This document shows, one piece after another, positions 8,114 to 16,445 of a stretch of 64,000 nt of DNA. Position 1 is the stretch's first letter. Every line of letters starts with the position of its first letter. The notes beneath the pieces are model-generated. The model ran no database searches, was not told the DNA's origin, and saw only the letters and a program-made list of their open reading frames with translations. A program made the position numbers and the translations under genes. Origin of the DNA: Lonepinella sp051851555 (lineage in GTDB: Bacteria > Pseudomonadota > Gammaproteobacteria > Enterobacterales > Pasteurellaceae); assembly GCF_051851555.1 (NCBI RefSeq), contig NZ_JBPDVH010000002.1, forward strand, positions 310,001 through 374,000, in the 5' to 3' direction.

Positions 8114-9247
8114 ATGGCAAAACGAGATTATTATGATGTGCTAGGCATTCAAAAAGGGGCGGATGAAAAAGAAATCAAACGTGCCTACAAACGCCTCGCC
8201 ATGAAATATCACCCCGATAGAACCAAGGGCGATAAAGACAGTGAAGAAAAATTTAAAGAAATCAACGAAGCCTACGAAATCTTAAATGATAAAGAAAAAC
8301 GGGCGGCTTACGATCAATACGGTCACGCTGCCTTTGAACAAGGCGGATTCGGTGGCGGTGCTGGCGGATTTGGCGGTGGCTTTGGGGGTTTCGGTGGCTT
8401 TGAAGATATTTTCAGCGAAATGTTCGGCGGGGGCGGCGGTGGTCGTCAACGTGTAGTACGTGGTGACGATTTGCGTTATGACATTGAAATCACCTTGGAA
8501 GAGGCCGTGCGGGGTGTCACCAAAGACATTCAAATTCGCACCTTGGTGCATTGTGATGAATGTAACGGCACAGGGGCAGAAAAAGGTTCCAAAGTAGAAA
8601 CCTGTTCAACCTGTCACGGACAGGGTCGGGTTCGCCGTCAACAAGGTTTCTTTGTCACCGAAACCGCTTGTCCGCATTGTCATGGTACAGGTAAGAAAAT
8701 TGAAAAACCATGTAAACAATGCCACGGCGACGGACGTGTACACAAAACCGAAAGTCTGTCGGTTAAAATCCCAGCGGGTGTGGATACGGGCAACCAATTA
8801 CGCTTAACGGGCAAAGGTGCTGCCGGTGAAAATGGTGCGCCAGCAGGGGATTTATATGTGGTTATTCATGTACAGGATCATCATATTTTTGAACGTGACG
8901 GCAATAATTTATACTGCGAGGTCCCGATTAGCTTTACCCAAGCCGCTCTTGGGGGCGAAATTGAAGTGCCGACCTTAGAGGGTCGTGCAAAATTAAAAAT
9001 TCCAGAGGGCACCCAAACCGGTAAAATGTTCCGTATGCGTGGCAAAGGGATTACCGCCATGCGAAGTGGTTATGCGGGCGATTTAATTTGCAAAATCGTC
9101 GTAGAAACCCCGGTTTCCCTCAACGAAGAACAAAAAACCTTGTTACGTCAATTGGAAGAAAGTTTGGAGGGCCATGACACCCAAAGACCAAAACATTCCA
9201 GTTTCTTTGATGGCGTGAAGAAGTTTTTTGATAATTTGGGGAAATAG
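8114..9247 (+). CDS. dnaJ: Co-chaperone DnaJ (Hsp40)
   Basis: DnaJ stimulates the ATPase of DnaK and delivers clients to it. The 377 residues show the full class-A layout: J domain at 1-70 with the HPD motif near residue 33; a Gly/Phe-rich stretch near 75-115; a zinc domain with CDECNGTG, CSTCHGQG, CPHCHGTG and CKQCHGDG between about 140 and 210; and the C-terminal substrate-binding region. It is separated from dnaK by about 730 bp holding two small genes, whereas many relatives have the two adjacent. Confidence 0.98.
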   Translation: MAKRDYYDVLGIQKGADEKEIKRAYKRLAMKYHPDRTKGDKDSEEKFKEINEAYEILNDKEKRAAYDQYGHAAFEQGGFGGGAGGFGGGFGGFGGFEDIFSEMFGGGGGGRQRVVRGDDLRYDIEITLEEAVRGVTKDIQIRTLVHCDECNGTGAEKGSKVETCSTCHGQGRVRRQQGFFVTETACPHCHGTGKKIEKPCKQCHGDGRVHKTESLSVKIPAGVDTGNQLRLTGKGAAGENGAPAGDLYVVIHVQDHHIFERDGNNLYCEVPISFTQAALGGEIEVPTLEGRAKLKIPEGTQTGKMFRMRGKGITAMRSGYAGDLICKIVVETPVSLNEEQKTLLRQLEESLEGHDTQRPKHSSFFDGVKKFFDNLGK

Positions 9248-9287
9248 TGTTGCCCAAATAAGGTGCGAAGTATCGTCACCATACTTA

Positions 9288-9316
9288 ACCCCGTACGAAA
9301 GTGCGGGGTATTTTTT
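9288..9316 (+). terminator. Terminator after dnaJ
   Basis: ACCCCGTAC/GTGCGGGGT forms a 9-bp stem with a GAAA loop at 9288-9309, followed by ATTTTTT. Confidence 0.85.
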
Positions 9317-9406
9317 CATTAAATAGAAAACAAATTTATCTTAAAAGATTGAATACTATCAGTTATAAAGTTATAATTTCGTTATCATCATTAACTCATT
9401 ATCAAC

Positions 9407-9673
9407 ATGAATAAAATTGAATGGAAAGCCTCCGCTCGTAAAAATTTAAGCAAAATTTCAAATAGAGAAATTCGGCTCAAAATATTTAACACAATAGGGT
9501 TACTTGTCGATTGGCCAAATTGTCGTTTGGACATTAAGAAATTGCAAAATCGTTCAGATTATCGGCTACGAGTAGGCAATTACCGAGTTATTTTTGAAAT
9601 TGACACGCAAGGCAATCCGATTATTATCACCATTAACCAAGTGGAGAAAAGAGATGAACGTACATACGCATAA
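9407..9673 (+). CDS. RelE/ParE-family toxin of a type II toxin-antitoxin pair
   Basis: An 88-residue basic protein with the RelE/ParE/HigB-type pattern: WKASARKNLSKI at the start, DIKKLQNRSDYRLRVGNYRVIFEI in the middle (split around residues 47-70) and a short C-terminal strand. Members mostly cut mRNA at the ribosome, or inhibit gyrase for ParE-like ones; the target here is not decidable. The toxin gene comes first and its end overlaps the antitoxin start by 20 bp, the HigBA order. The pair lies between dnaJ and a transporter gene. Confidence 0.85.
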   Translation: MNKIEWKASARKNLSKISNREIRLKIFNTIGLLVDWPNCRLDIKKLQNRSDYRLRVGNYRVIFEIDTQGNPIIITINQVEKRDERTYA

Positions 9674-9995
9674 TGTGCAAATTGTCAATGATACCATGGG
9701 CAATCCCCTTGTGGCGATTTTGCCTTATACAGACTATGTTGACTTATTGCAAGAAAACAAAAAGCCTGAACCAACGGTTCCACACGAAGTGGTAGGACTG
9801 GTCGTTGTAGATGGACTTTCCCCTTTACAGGCTTGGCGAAAATATCTCAATATCACACAAAGCGAAGTGGCACGACGTTTGGGTATTTCTCAACCTGCCT
9901 ATGCAAAATACGAAAAAGCGAAGCAATTAAAGTCTGCAATTAAAGAAAAAGTGGCAAAAGCGTTAAAACTTGCTCCCATTCAATTAGATTTTTAA
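9654..9995 (+). CDS. Antitoxin with Phd-like N-terminus and XRE helix-turn-helix
   Basis: I choose the ATG at 9654, which has GTGGAG just upstream, instead of the longer in-frame ORF starting at 9594. This gives 113 residues. Residues 1-35 look like a Phd/YefM-type segment (NDTMGNPLVAILPYTDYVDLL). Residues about 60-113 form an XRE/Cro helix-turn-helix (ITQSEVARRLGISQPAYAKYEKA). The first part may bind the toxin and the second DNA, giving autoregulation; this division is inference. It overlaps the end of the toxin gene and is followed by a uptake-sequence terminator. Confidence 0.85.
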   Translation: MNVHTHNVQIVNDTMGNPLVAILPYTDYVDLLQENKKPEPTVPHEVVGLVVVDGLSPLQAWRKYLNITQSEVARRLGISQPAYAKYEKAKQLKSAIKEKVAKALKLAPIQLDF

Positions 9996-10009
9996 TATTT
10001 TATTTGTCC

Positions 10010-10038
10010 AAAGTGCGGTAAAATCTACCGCACTTTTT
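10010..10038. terminator. Uptake-sequence pair terminator after the toxin-antitoxin operon
   Basis: AAAGTGCGGTA at 10010-10020 and TACCGCACTTT at 10026-10036 form an 11-bp stem with a 5-base loop followed by TT. Confidence 0.8.
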
Positions 10039-10056
10039 GCTTTTCAGAGATCGATT

Positions 10057-11238
10057 ATGCTCACCCCAACCCAATCCATTGAAAAACCGGCCAATTTAGT
10101 GGCTTTTGCGTTTTTGTTAATTGCCTTTTTAACCGGCATTGCCTCCTCTTTTCAATTACCCACATTGAGCCTGTTTTTATCGCAAGAAATTCAGGTTTCC
10201 CCAGCCATGGTGGGGTATTTTTATGCTATTAATGCGTTAATTGGCATTGGGTTAAGCCAGCTACTCGCCAAATATTCCGACAATCTGGACGACCGCCGAA
10301 AAGTAATGATGTATTGCTGTATATTAGCGGTGGGCGGTTGTTTGGTGTTTGCGTTTATCCGAGATTATTGGTTATTAGTGATCTTGGGGACGACATTACT
10401 TGGCTTGGGCTCCTCCGCTAATCCACAATCTTTTGCGTTGGCACGAGAATATGCCGACAGCACAGGCAAAGAAACCGTGATGTTTTCCACCATTATGCGA
10501 ACCCAAATCTCGCTAGCGTGGATTGTCGGGCCACCGTTGTCTTTTAGTATTGCGTTAAATTGGGGCTTTGATTGGATGTATTCCATTGCGGGCTTGGCGT
10601 TTGTTTTTTGTGGGTTGATTTCGATCACGCTATTACCCAAAGTGCCACGCAAAAAAACGGAAACCAATACGCCACGACAAGCCCCCACCAATAATCGAAA
10701 AAGTGTGCTGTATCTGTTTATCACCGTGTTTATGATCTTTAACTGTAACGGTATGTATTTGATTAATATGCCGTTATATGTGATCCACGAATTGCATTTA
10801 TCCGCTGAACTGGCTGGGACATTAATGGGAACCGCCGCAGGATTAGAAATCCCGATCATGTTATTAGGCGGTTATTTAACCCAATATTTCAGCAAAAAAG
10901 CGTTAATTTTCACCGCACTATTCGCTGGTTTTCTGTTCTATTTTGGCTTATTATTTTTTCAAGAAACATGGCAATTAGTATTGTTGCAATTTTTCAACGC
11001 CATTTTTATCGGCATTATCGCCACCCTCGGTATGGTGTATTTCCAAGATTTAATGCCAAACCAAGCGGGCGCTGCCACCACATTATTTAGTAACGCCGCC
11101 AAATTAAGTTGGGTGGTATCTGGCCCAGTGGCGGGCTTATTGGCGCAATATTGGCATTATAGCTCAGTGTTTTATGTATCGTTTTTGATGATTGTGATTG
11201 GGGCGGTGTGCTTGGTGAAAGTGAAAGCAGTGGGTTAG
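10057..11238 (+). CDS. setB: Sugar efflux transporter, SetA/SetB type (MFS)
   Basis: A 393-residue major facilitator protein with 12 hydrophobic helices, the same length as E. coli SetA/SetB. Similar segments are FQLPTLSLFLSQEIQVSP near residue 35, the post-helix-2 loop KYSDNLDDRRKVM near 78, and SLAWIVGPPLSFSIALNWGF near 152. SET proteins export glucose, lactose and related glycosides or analogues; the substrate here is inferred from the family only. The central loop near residues 200-220 is hydrophilic and rich in Lys and Pro. The gene has its own transcription unit between a terminator and rnpB. Confidence 0.85.
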   Translation: MLTPTQSIEKPANLVAFAFLLIAFLTGIASSFQLPTLSLFLSQEIQVSPAMVGYFYAINALIGIGLSQLLAKYSDNLDDRRKVMMYCCILAVGGCLVFAFIRDYWLLVILGTTLLGLGSSANPQSFALAREYADSTGKETVMFSTIMRTQISLAWIVGPPLSFSIALNWGFDWMYSIAGLAFVFCGLISITLLPKVPRKKTETNTPRQAPTNNRKSVLYLFITVFMIFNCNGMYLINMPLYVIHELHLSAELAGTLMGTAAGLEIPIMLLGGYLTQYFSKKALIFTALFAGFLFYFGLLFFQETWQLVLLQFFNAIFIGIIATLGMVYFQDLMPNQAGAATTLFSNAAKLSWVVSGPVAGLLAQYWHYSSVFYVSFLMIVIGAVCLVKVKAVG

Positions 11239-11240
11239 CT

Positions 11241-11276
11241 ACCCTCACCCTAGCCCTCTCCCAGAGGGAGAGGGGA
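11241..11276 (+). repeat. GC-rich palindromic intergenic repeat, copy 1
   Basis: The element begins ACCCTCACCCTAGCCCTCTC and ends in a short hairpin (CCCTCTCCC, AGA, GGGAGAGGG) at about 11254-11275. Further copies lie at 33341-33375, 37041-37075 and 37118-37152. Here it occupies the gap between setB and the 3' end of rnpB, both of which are transcribed toward it. Confidence 0.85.
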
Positions 11277-11285
11277 TTGGAATAA

Positions 11286-11686
<401 letters not shown>

Positions 11687-11692
11687 GGCGGT

Positions 11693-11698
11693 AGTATA
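11693..11698 (-). promoter_or_regulatory. -10 element of the rnpB promoter
   Basis: On the minus strand TATACT precedes the 5' end of the RNA by about 7 bp, with a GC-rich stretch (ACCGCCCGAG) around the start as is common for stable RNA genes. I cannot see a good -35 element. Confidence 0.55.
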
Positions 11699-11803
11699 AC
11701 GGAATTTTTGCTAGAGTGAAATCAAAACTTGCGCTAAAATACCAACAACAATTTTAGGTGAATAAACAGCAGTTTTTTTCACCGCACTTTTGCTGGGGAC
11801 AAA

Positions 11804-12739
11804 ATGGATCATCTACACAATGCCCGTGAAACCATTACTATGGCAGAGCAGGCTTTAATAAAATTAAGTCAGAATTTAGACAATACCTTTAATCAAGTGA
11901 TTGAGCTTATTCTACAATGTGACGGGCGAATTGCCGTCAGTGGCGTGGGCAAATCAGGCCTGATCGGGCAGAAAATTGTGGCCAGTCTTGCGTCCACTGG
12001 CACGCCGAGCTTTTTTTTACACCCCACCGAGGCCTTTCACGGCGATTTAGGTATGTTAAAACCCATTGATGTGGTGATTTTGATTTCTTATAGCGGTGAA
12101 AGCGACGAAGTCAATAAACTCATTCCTAGCTTGAAAAATTTTGGTAACAAAATCATTGCATTAACCAGCAATCCGCATTCCACCTTGGGCAAACACGCCG
12201 ATTATGTGTTGGATATTAGTATCGAACGTGAGGCTTGCCCGAATAATCTTGCGCCGACCACCTCTGCGTTAGTCACCTTGGCGTTGGGTGATGCTTTAAC
12301 CGTGGCATTAATCTATGCTCGAGATTTTAAACCCATTGATTTTGCCAAATTCCACCCAGGCGGTTCTCTTGGTCGTCGTTTGCTTTGCCGTGTAAAAGAT
12401 CAAATGCAAACCCGCTTGCCTCTCACCTTGCCAAGCACCAGTTTTACAGACTGCTTGATGATTATGAACGAGGGCCGAATGGGCGTGGCCTTAGTGATGG
12501 AAAATAATCAATTACAAGGCATTATTACCGACGGTGATGTGCGCCGTGCGTTAACCACCAATGGGGCGACAACGCTAACACAAACCGCACAAGATTTAAT
12601 GACCCGCAACCCGAAAACCATTCACCAAGATGAATTTTTATCCTCCGCTGAAATCTTTATGAAAGAAAATAAAATTCACTCTTTAGTGGTAGTGAATGAT
12701 CAGCGTGAAGTGGTGGGACTAATTGAATTCTCAAGCTAA
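11804..12739 (+). CDS. kdsD: D-arabinose 5-phosphate isomerase KdsD
   Basis: KdsD converts ribulose 5-phosphate to arabinose 5-phosphate, the first step to Kdo in the lipopolysaccharide inner core. The 311-residue protein has an N-terminal SIS sugar-isomerase domain (SGVGKSGLIGQKI near residue 46, FHGDLGM near 77, SYSGESDEV near 94) and two C-terminal CBS repeats (about 200-311, MNEGRMGVALV and MKENKIHSLVVV). It is slightly shorter at the N-terminus than E. coli KdsD (328). The next gene, 11 bp downstream, is kdsC, the later Kdo-8-phosphate phosphatase. A uptake sequence lies just before the ribosome site GGGGAC. Confidence 0.96.
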   Translation: MDHLHNARETITMAEQALIKLSQNLDNTFNQVIELILQCDGRIAVSGVGKSGLIGQKIVASLASTGTPSFFLHPTEAFHGDLGMLKPIDVVILISYSGESDEVNKLIPSLKNFGNKIIALTSNPHSTLGKHADYVLDISIEREACPNNLAPTTSALVTLALGDALTVALIYARDFKPIDFAKFHPGGSLGRRLLCRVKDQMQTRLPLTLPSTSFTDCLMIMNEGRMGVALVMENNQLQGIITDGDVRRALTTNGATTLTQTAQDLMTRNPKTIHQDEFLSSAEIFMKENKIHSLVVVNDQREVVGLIEFSS

Positions 12740-12750
12740 AAAAGGCCAAT

Positions 12751-13293
12751 ATGTTAGAAAAATTACAAAAAATCAAATTCGTGATCACCGATATTGACGG
12801 CGTGTTAACCGATGGCTTGTTGCATTATGATGCCAACGGTGAGGCCATTAAAAGTTTCCACGTACGTGATGGTTTAGGCATTCGCATGCTGATGGAACAA
12901 GGTATTCAAGTGGCGGTATTGTCTGGACGCTCCTCCCCGATTTTACAAAAACGCATGGCGGATCTGGGCATTAGGTTATCCATATTAGGTAAACTAGAAA
13001 AAGAAACCGCTTGCTTTGAATTAATGCGACAAGCCAATGTTACGCCAGAACAAACGGCTTATATTGGTGATGACAGCGTGGATCTGCCTGCTTTTGCGGT
13101 CTGTGGTTTGGCTTTTGCGGTGGCGGATGCAGCCGATTACGTGAAAGATCAAGCGGATTATGTGCTCACCTTAGGCGGTGGCAAAGGGGCATTTCGTGAA
13201 ATGTCGGATATGATTTTAGCTGCACAAAATAAAGCTGAAGTATACAATTCAGCCGTTGGCTTTTTGAAATCCGTTAAGAATATGGCGCAGTAA
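12751..13293 (+). CDS. kdsC: 3-deoxy-D-manno-octulosonate 8-phosphate phosphatase KdsC
   Basis: KdsC removes phosphate from Kdo 8-phosphate to give Kdo. The 180-residue HAD-superfamily (C0, tetrameric) enzyme has the nucleophile motif DIDGVLTDG at residues 14-22, VAVLSGRSS near 56, the Lys of motif III near 86, and motif IV YIGDDSVDLPAF near 110. It forms an operon with kdsD. It lacks a cap domain, as is normal for this group. Confidence 0.96.
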   Translation: MLEKLQKIKFVITDIDGVLTDGLLHYDANGEAIKSFHVRDGLGIRMLMEQGIQVAVLSGRSSPILQKRMADLGIRLSILGKLEKETACFELMRQANVTPEQTAYIGDDSVDLPAFAVCGLAFAVADAADYVKDQADYVLTLGGGKGAFREMSDMILAAQNKAEVYNSAVGFLKSVKNMAQ

Positions 13294-13346
13294 CGTTGAA
13301 ATTTTAAACAAAGCCCCCATATAAATCGTGATAAGTTCAAAATACG

Positions 13347-13375
13347 TTGACTTTTCATTCATTTAACATTAATTT
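13347..13375 (+). promoter_or_regulatory. Putative promoter of the yccA-like gene
   Basis: TTGACT at 13347-13352 and TAATTT at 13370-13375 have a 17-bp spacer. The coding start is 37 bp downstream. Confidence 0.5.
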
Positions 13376-13411
13376 AACGGAAGTTATTTTTATTACTTAA
13401 AAGGAAAATCT

Positions 13412-14086
13412 ATGCAACAACAATCTCGTATTGTTTTAGGTGGTCGTGAGCAAAGCGAATCACTTCTTCAAACGCATAAAGTGTTACGCAACACTTACTT
13501 TTTATTAAGCCTGACCTTAGCCTTTTCTGCTATCGTGGCTTATGTTTCTATGTCACTGAATTTACCTCGTCCAGGTATCATTGTGATGTTAGTGGGTTTT
13601 TATGGTTTATTGTTTTTAACCAATGCCTTAGCCAATAGTGCGGCGGGAATTTTAGCTGTTTTTGCCTTTACTGGCTTTTTAGGTTACACCATTGGGCCGA
13701 TTTTAAACGCCTATGTGGGGGCAGGTTTAAGTGACGCTATCGTCCTTGCGTTAGGCGGTACCGCAGCGACATTCTTTGCTTGTTCGGCTTATGTCTTAAC
13801 TACTAAGAAAGATATGTCTTTCTTGTCTGGCATGATGTTTGCCTTATTTATCGTGTTGTTAATCGGCATGGTAGCGAATATTTTCTTAAACATGCCAGCC
13901 TTGCATGTGGCCATGAGTGCATTATTTGTCTTGTTCTCTGCCGGTGGGATTTTATTTGAAACCAGCAACATTATTCACGGTGGCGAAACCAACTATATTC
14001 GTGCCACAGTGAGTCTATTCGTTTCAATTTATAACTTATTCATCAGCCTATTAAATTTACTCGGTATTTTCCGTGGTGATGATTAG
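13412..14086 (+). CDS. yccA: Bax inhibitor-1/YccA family inner-membrane protein
   Basis: A 224-residue protein with seven hydrophobic helices and the BI-1 signature region (GFLGYTIGPILNAYV near residue 87; GGILFETSNIIHGGETNYI near 175, where the Asp found in many members is a Glu). E. coli YccA is a substrate and modulator of the FtsH protease. The following gene is tusE, the same neighbourhood as in E. coli. AAGGAAAATCT precedes the ATG. Confidence 0.92.
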   Translation: MQQQSRIVLGGREQSESLLQTHKVLRNTYFLLSLTLAFSAIVAYVSMSLNLPRPGIIVMLVGFYGLLFLTNALANSAAGILAVFAFTGFLGYTIGPILNAYVGAGLSDAIVLALGGTAATFFACSAYVLTTKKDMSFLSGMMFALFIVLLIGMVANIFLNMPALHVAMSALFVLFSAGGILFETSNIIHGGETNYIRATVSLFVSIYNLFISLLNLLGIFRGDD

Positions 14087-14112
14087 TTTAACCAATTGAT
14101 AAAATAATAATG

Positions 14113-14140
14113 AAACGTCCCTATTGTGGGGCGTTTTTTT
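14113..14140 (+). terminator. Terminator between yccA and tusE
   Basis: AAACGTCCC at 14113-14121 pairs with GGGGCGTTT at 14128-14136 (one G-T pair), followed by a T-run. A TATAAT at 14143-14148 right after it may belong to a tusE promoter. Confidence 0.8.
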
Positions 14141-14171
14141 GTTATAATCACCCAAAAAGTAAGGGTATGGC

Positions 14172-14501
14172 ATGCTTGAAGTGAACCAAATACAAATTGA
14201 AACCGATTCTGCAGGTTATCTGTTGGATTTAAATCAGTGGAATGAAGAAGTGGCTATGGCGATTGCCGAGCAGGAAGATCTGTCACTGACGGATGCCCAT
14301 TGGGAAGTGATTTACTTTGTGCGGTCATTTTATCAAGAATATAAAACGTCGCCAGCCATTCGCATGCTGGTGAAAGCCATGGCGGAAAAATTGGGGGCTG
14401 ACAAAGGCAACAGTCGCTATTTACAACGTTTATTCCCTGATGGACCGGCTAAGCAAGCCACTAAATTGGCCGGATTACCCAAACCGGCAAAATGCTTATA
14501 A
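14172..14501 (+). CDS. tusE: Sulfurtransferase TusE
   Basis: TusE is a DsrC-family protein that takes sulfur from TusBCD and passes it to MnmA for 2-thiouridine in tRNA. The 109 residues match the family and end in the conserved C-terminal arm KPAKCL, where Cys108 is the sulfur carrier. Core motifs are DAHWEVIYFVRSFYQEY near residue 41 and RMLVKAM. MnmA and TusBCD are not in this window. It sits between yccA and the yfe metal-transport operon. Confidence 0.95.
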   Translation: MLEVNQIQIETDSAGYLLDLNQWNEEVAMAIAEQEDLSLTDAHWEVIYFVRSFYQEYKTSPAIRMLVKAMAEKLGADKGNSRYLQRLFPDGPAKQATKLAGLPKPAKCL

Positions 14502-14532
14502 GCTAGCGGCATAGCTAAATGATAATCAATTT

Positions 14533-14551
14533 GATAATGAGAATGATTATC
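14533..14551. promoter_or_regulatory. Fur box upstream of yfeABCD
   Basis: GATAATGAGAATGATTATC agrees with the 19-bp Fur consensus GATAATGATAATCATTATC at 17 positions. A further GATAAT half-site lies at 14521-14526. It overlaps the region just upstream of the -35 element, so iron-loaded Fur could repress the operon. Confidence 0.88.
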
Positions 14552-14553
14552 GC

Positions 14554-14581
14554 TTGACTTAGTGAAATATATACTTATAAT
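14554..14581 (+). promoter_or_regulatory. Promoter of yfeABCD
   Basis: TTGACT at 14554-14559 and a perfect TATAAT at 14576-14581 are 16 bp apart. The leader of about 75 nt contains a small hairpin (CGGTTC/GAACCG near 14595-14610). Confidence 0.75.
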
Positions 14582-14661
14582 TCGTAGGGCAATTCGGTTC
14601 TATGGAACCGCATTGTAGATAAATCATGTTAAAGTTTACATTCATTTATTAAGGAGAAACT

Positions 14662-15543
14662 ATGAAAAAACTTGCTAAACTGATGTTAATTACCCTACTT
14701 GCCGCTACTGCCACCAGCAGTTATGCGAAATTTAAAGTGGCCACCACCTTTACGGTGATTCAAGATATTGCACAAAATGTGGCTGGAGAGGCTGCGGATA
14801 TATATTCTATCACTAAGCCAGGGGCAGAAATTCATGAATATCAGCCGACACCAAAAGATCTGGCTCAGGCTCAATCGGCAGATTTGATTCTATGGAATGG
14901 ATTAAATCTAGAACGCTGGTTTGAGAAATTTTTCCAAAATATGAAAAATGTACCTGCGGTTGTGGTGACAGAAGGGATTACCCCACTGTCCATTTATGAA
15001 GGGGAATATCAAGGTAAACCGAATCCCCATTCTTGGATGTCCACTTCCAATGCGTTGATTTATATTGAAAACATTAAAAATGCGTTGAGCAAATATGACC
15101 CAGCGAATGCGGAAACTTATAATAAAAATGCCGCTGTTTATGCGGAAAAAATTAAGGCATTAGATGCACCGTTACGTGAAAAATTAATGCAAGTCCCCGA
15201 ACAAAAACGTTGGTTAGTCACCAGTGAAGGTGCCTTTAGTTACTTAGCGAAAGATTATGGTTATCATGAACTTTATCTTTGGGCAGTGAATGCGGAACAA
15301 CAAGGCACGCCAAAACAAGTGCGTAAAGTGATTGATGAAGTCCGCAAACACAATATTCCTGTGGTGTTTAGCGAAAGTACCATTTCGGATAAAGCTATGA
15401 AACAAGTGGCCAAAGAAACAGGGGCAAAATACGGTGGCGTGCTGTATGTGGATTCACTTTCCACAGCGGATGGCCCTGTTCCAACCTATATTGATTTATT
15501 AAAAACCACGGTTTCCACTGTTGCACAGGGATTTGAAAAATAA
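14662..15543 (+). CDS. yfeA: Periplasmic metal-binding protein of an iron/manganese ABC importer (YfeA/SitA type)
   Basis: This cluster A-I substrate-binding protein captures divalent Mn or Fe in the periplasm. It has 293 residues with a signal peptide (cleavage likely after SSYA, residue about 22). Likely metal ligands are His in GAEIHEYQPT, His in GKPNPHSWMS, Glu in TSEGAFSYL and Asp near the end in YVDSLS, the usual His-His-Glu-Asp set. It is the first gene of yfeABCD, downstream of a Fur box. Fur control suggests iron transport, though such systems also carry manganese. A 15-bp duplication spans its stop codon. Confidence 0.94.
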   Translation: MKKLAKLMLITLLAATATSSYAKFKVATTFTVIQDIAQNVAGEAADIYSITKPGAEIHEYQPTPKDLAQAQSADLILWNGLNLERWFEKFFQNMKNVPAVVVTEGITPLSIYEGEYQGKPNPHSWMSTSNALIYIENIKNALSKYDPANAETYNKNAAVYAEKIKALDAPLREKLMQVPEQKRWLVTSEGAFSYLAKDYGYHELYLWAVNAEQQGTPKQVRKVIDEVRKHNIPVVFSESTISDKAMKQVAKETGAKYGGVLYVDSLSTADGPVPTYIDLLKTTVSTVAQGFEK

Positions 15544-15558
15544 GGATTTGAAAAATAA
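15529..15558 (+). repeat. 15-bp perfect tandem duplication at the yfeA/yfeB junction
   Basis: GGATTTGAAAAATAA occurs twice in tandem at 15529-15543 and 15544-15558. The first copy holds the last codons and stop of yfeA. The second copy provides the AAGGA-type ribosome site and the first A of the yfeB ATG. Confidence 0.95.
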
Positions 15559-16445
15559 TGCAAAATATTACTGCTGCTATTGATATTGAAAATGTCACTG
15601 TTCGTTATAATAATGGGCATATTGCTATTCAAAATGTCTCGTTCCAACTAGAAGGCGGAACGATCTGTGCCTTGCTTGGTGTCAATGGTGGCGGTAAATC
15701 AACCTTATTTAAAAGTATTATGGGCTTGATCCGCTATCAACAAGGCAATATTCAGCTTTGCCATTTGCCGGTGGAAAAGGCCCTGAAACAAAATCTGATT
15801 TCCTATGTGCCACAAAGTGAAGATGTGGACTGGCAATTTCCTGTGTCTGTGTATGACGTGGTAATGCAAGGGCGTTATGGTTATATGAATTTTCTACGCA
15901 TTCCCACCGCACTTGATAAGCAAAAAGTCCAGCAAGCCATGGAACGTGTGGATATTCAACATTTAGCAGATCGCCAAATTGGTGAACTTTCCGGCGGTCA
16001 AAAAAAACGTGTATTCTTGGCGCGTGCGTTAGCTCAACAAAGTAAAGTGATTTTGCTTGATGAACCCTTTACCGGCGTGGATGTAAAAACCGAAAATGCC
16101 ATTGTGGATTTACTCGGTCAACTGCGTCAAGAAGGGCATTTAATTTTAGTTTCGACCCACAATTTAGGATCTGTGCCAGATTTTTGTGATCAAGTGGTGA
16201 TGATTAATCGTACCGTGATTGCCGCCGGTTCCACCGAAAGCACCTTTAACCAACATAATTTAGAGAAATTATTTGGTGGGGTTTTACGCCATGTTAAATT
16301 GGCTAATCGAGATTTGCATGATGATGAAGATGAACGTGCGGTCACGGTATTAACTGATGATGAACGCCCTGCGGTGTTCTATGGGCAAACCAAAATCGAT
16401 CCACCTGCCCCGATCCGCAAAAAAGATGTACAGGAACAGCCATAA
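15558..16445 (+). CDS. yfeB: Metal ABC transporter ATP-binding protein YfeB
   Basis: The ATPase of the iron/manganese importer, 295 residues. It shows Walker A GVNGGGKST near residue 40, the Q-loop YVPQSEDVDW near 90, the ABC signature LSGGQKKR near 142, Walker B VILLDEPF near 163 and the H-loop STHN. The C-terminal 50 residues are charged and Pro-containing, as in other SitB/YfeB proteins. Its stop overlaps the yfeC start (TAATG), so translation is coupled. Confidence 0.95.
   Translation: MQNITAAIDIENVTVRYNNGHIAIQNVSFQLEGGTICALLGVNGGGKSTLFKSIMGLIRYQQGNIQLCHLPVEKALKQNLISYVPQSEDVDWQFPVSVYDVVMQGRYGYMNFLRIPTALDKQKVQQAMERVDIQHLADRQIGELSGGQKKRVFLARALAQQSKVILLDEPFTGVDVKTENAIVDLLGQLRQEGHLILVSTHNLGSVPDFCDQVVMINRTVIAAGSTESTFNQHNLEKLFGGVLRHVKLANRDLHDDEDERAVTVLTDDERPAVFYGQTKIDPPAPIRKKDVQEQP

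Noticed and set aside
9594..9653. Longer N-terminus for the antitoxin downstream of the RelE-like toxin
   Set aside because: It would overlap the toxin gene by 80 bp with a Lys/Arg-rich stretch unlike antitoxins. The ATG at 9654 has a ribosome site and a normal family start.
10365..10859. Minus-strand open frame of 164 codons
   Set aside because: It is the opposite strand of the setB-type transporter gene.
12011..12018. Run of eight T inside kdsD as a phase-variable tract
   Set aside because: It is short and encodes the Phe-Phe of the SIS domain in an essential Kdo gene. Slippage would destroy it, so selection for variation is implausible.
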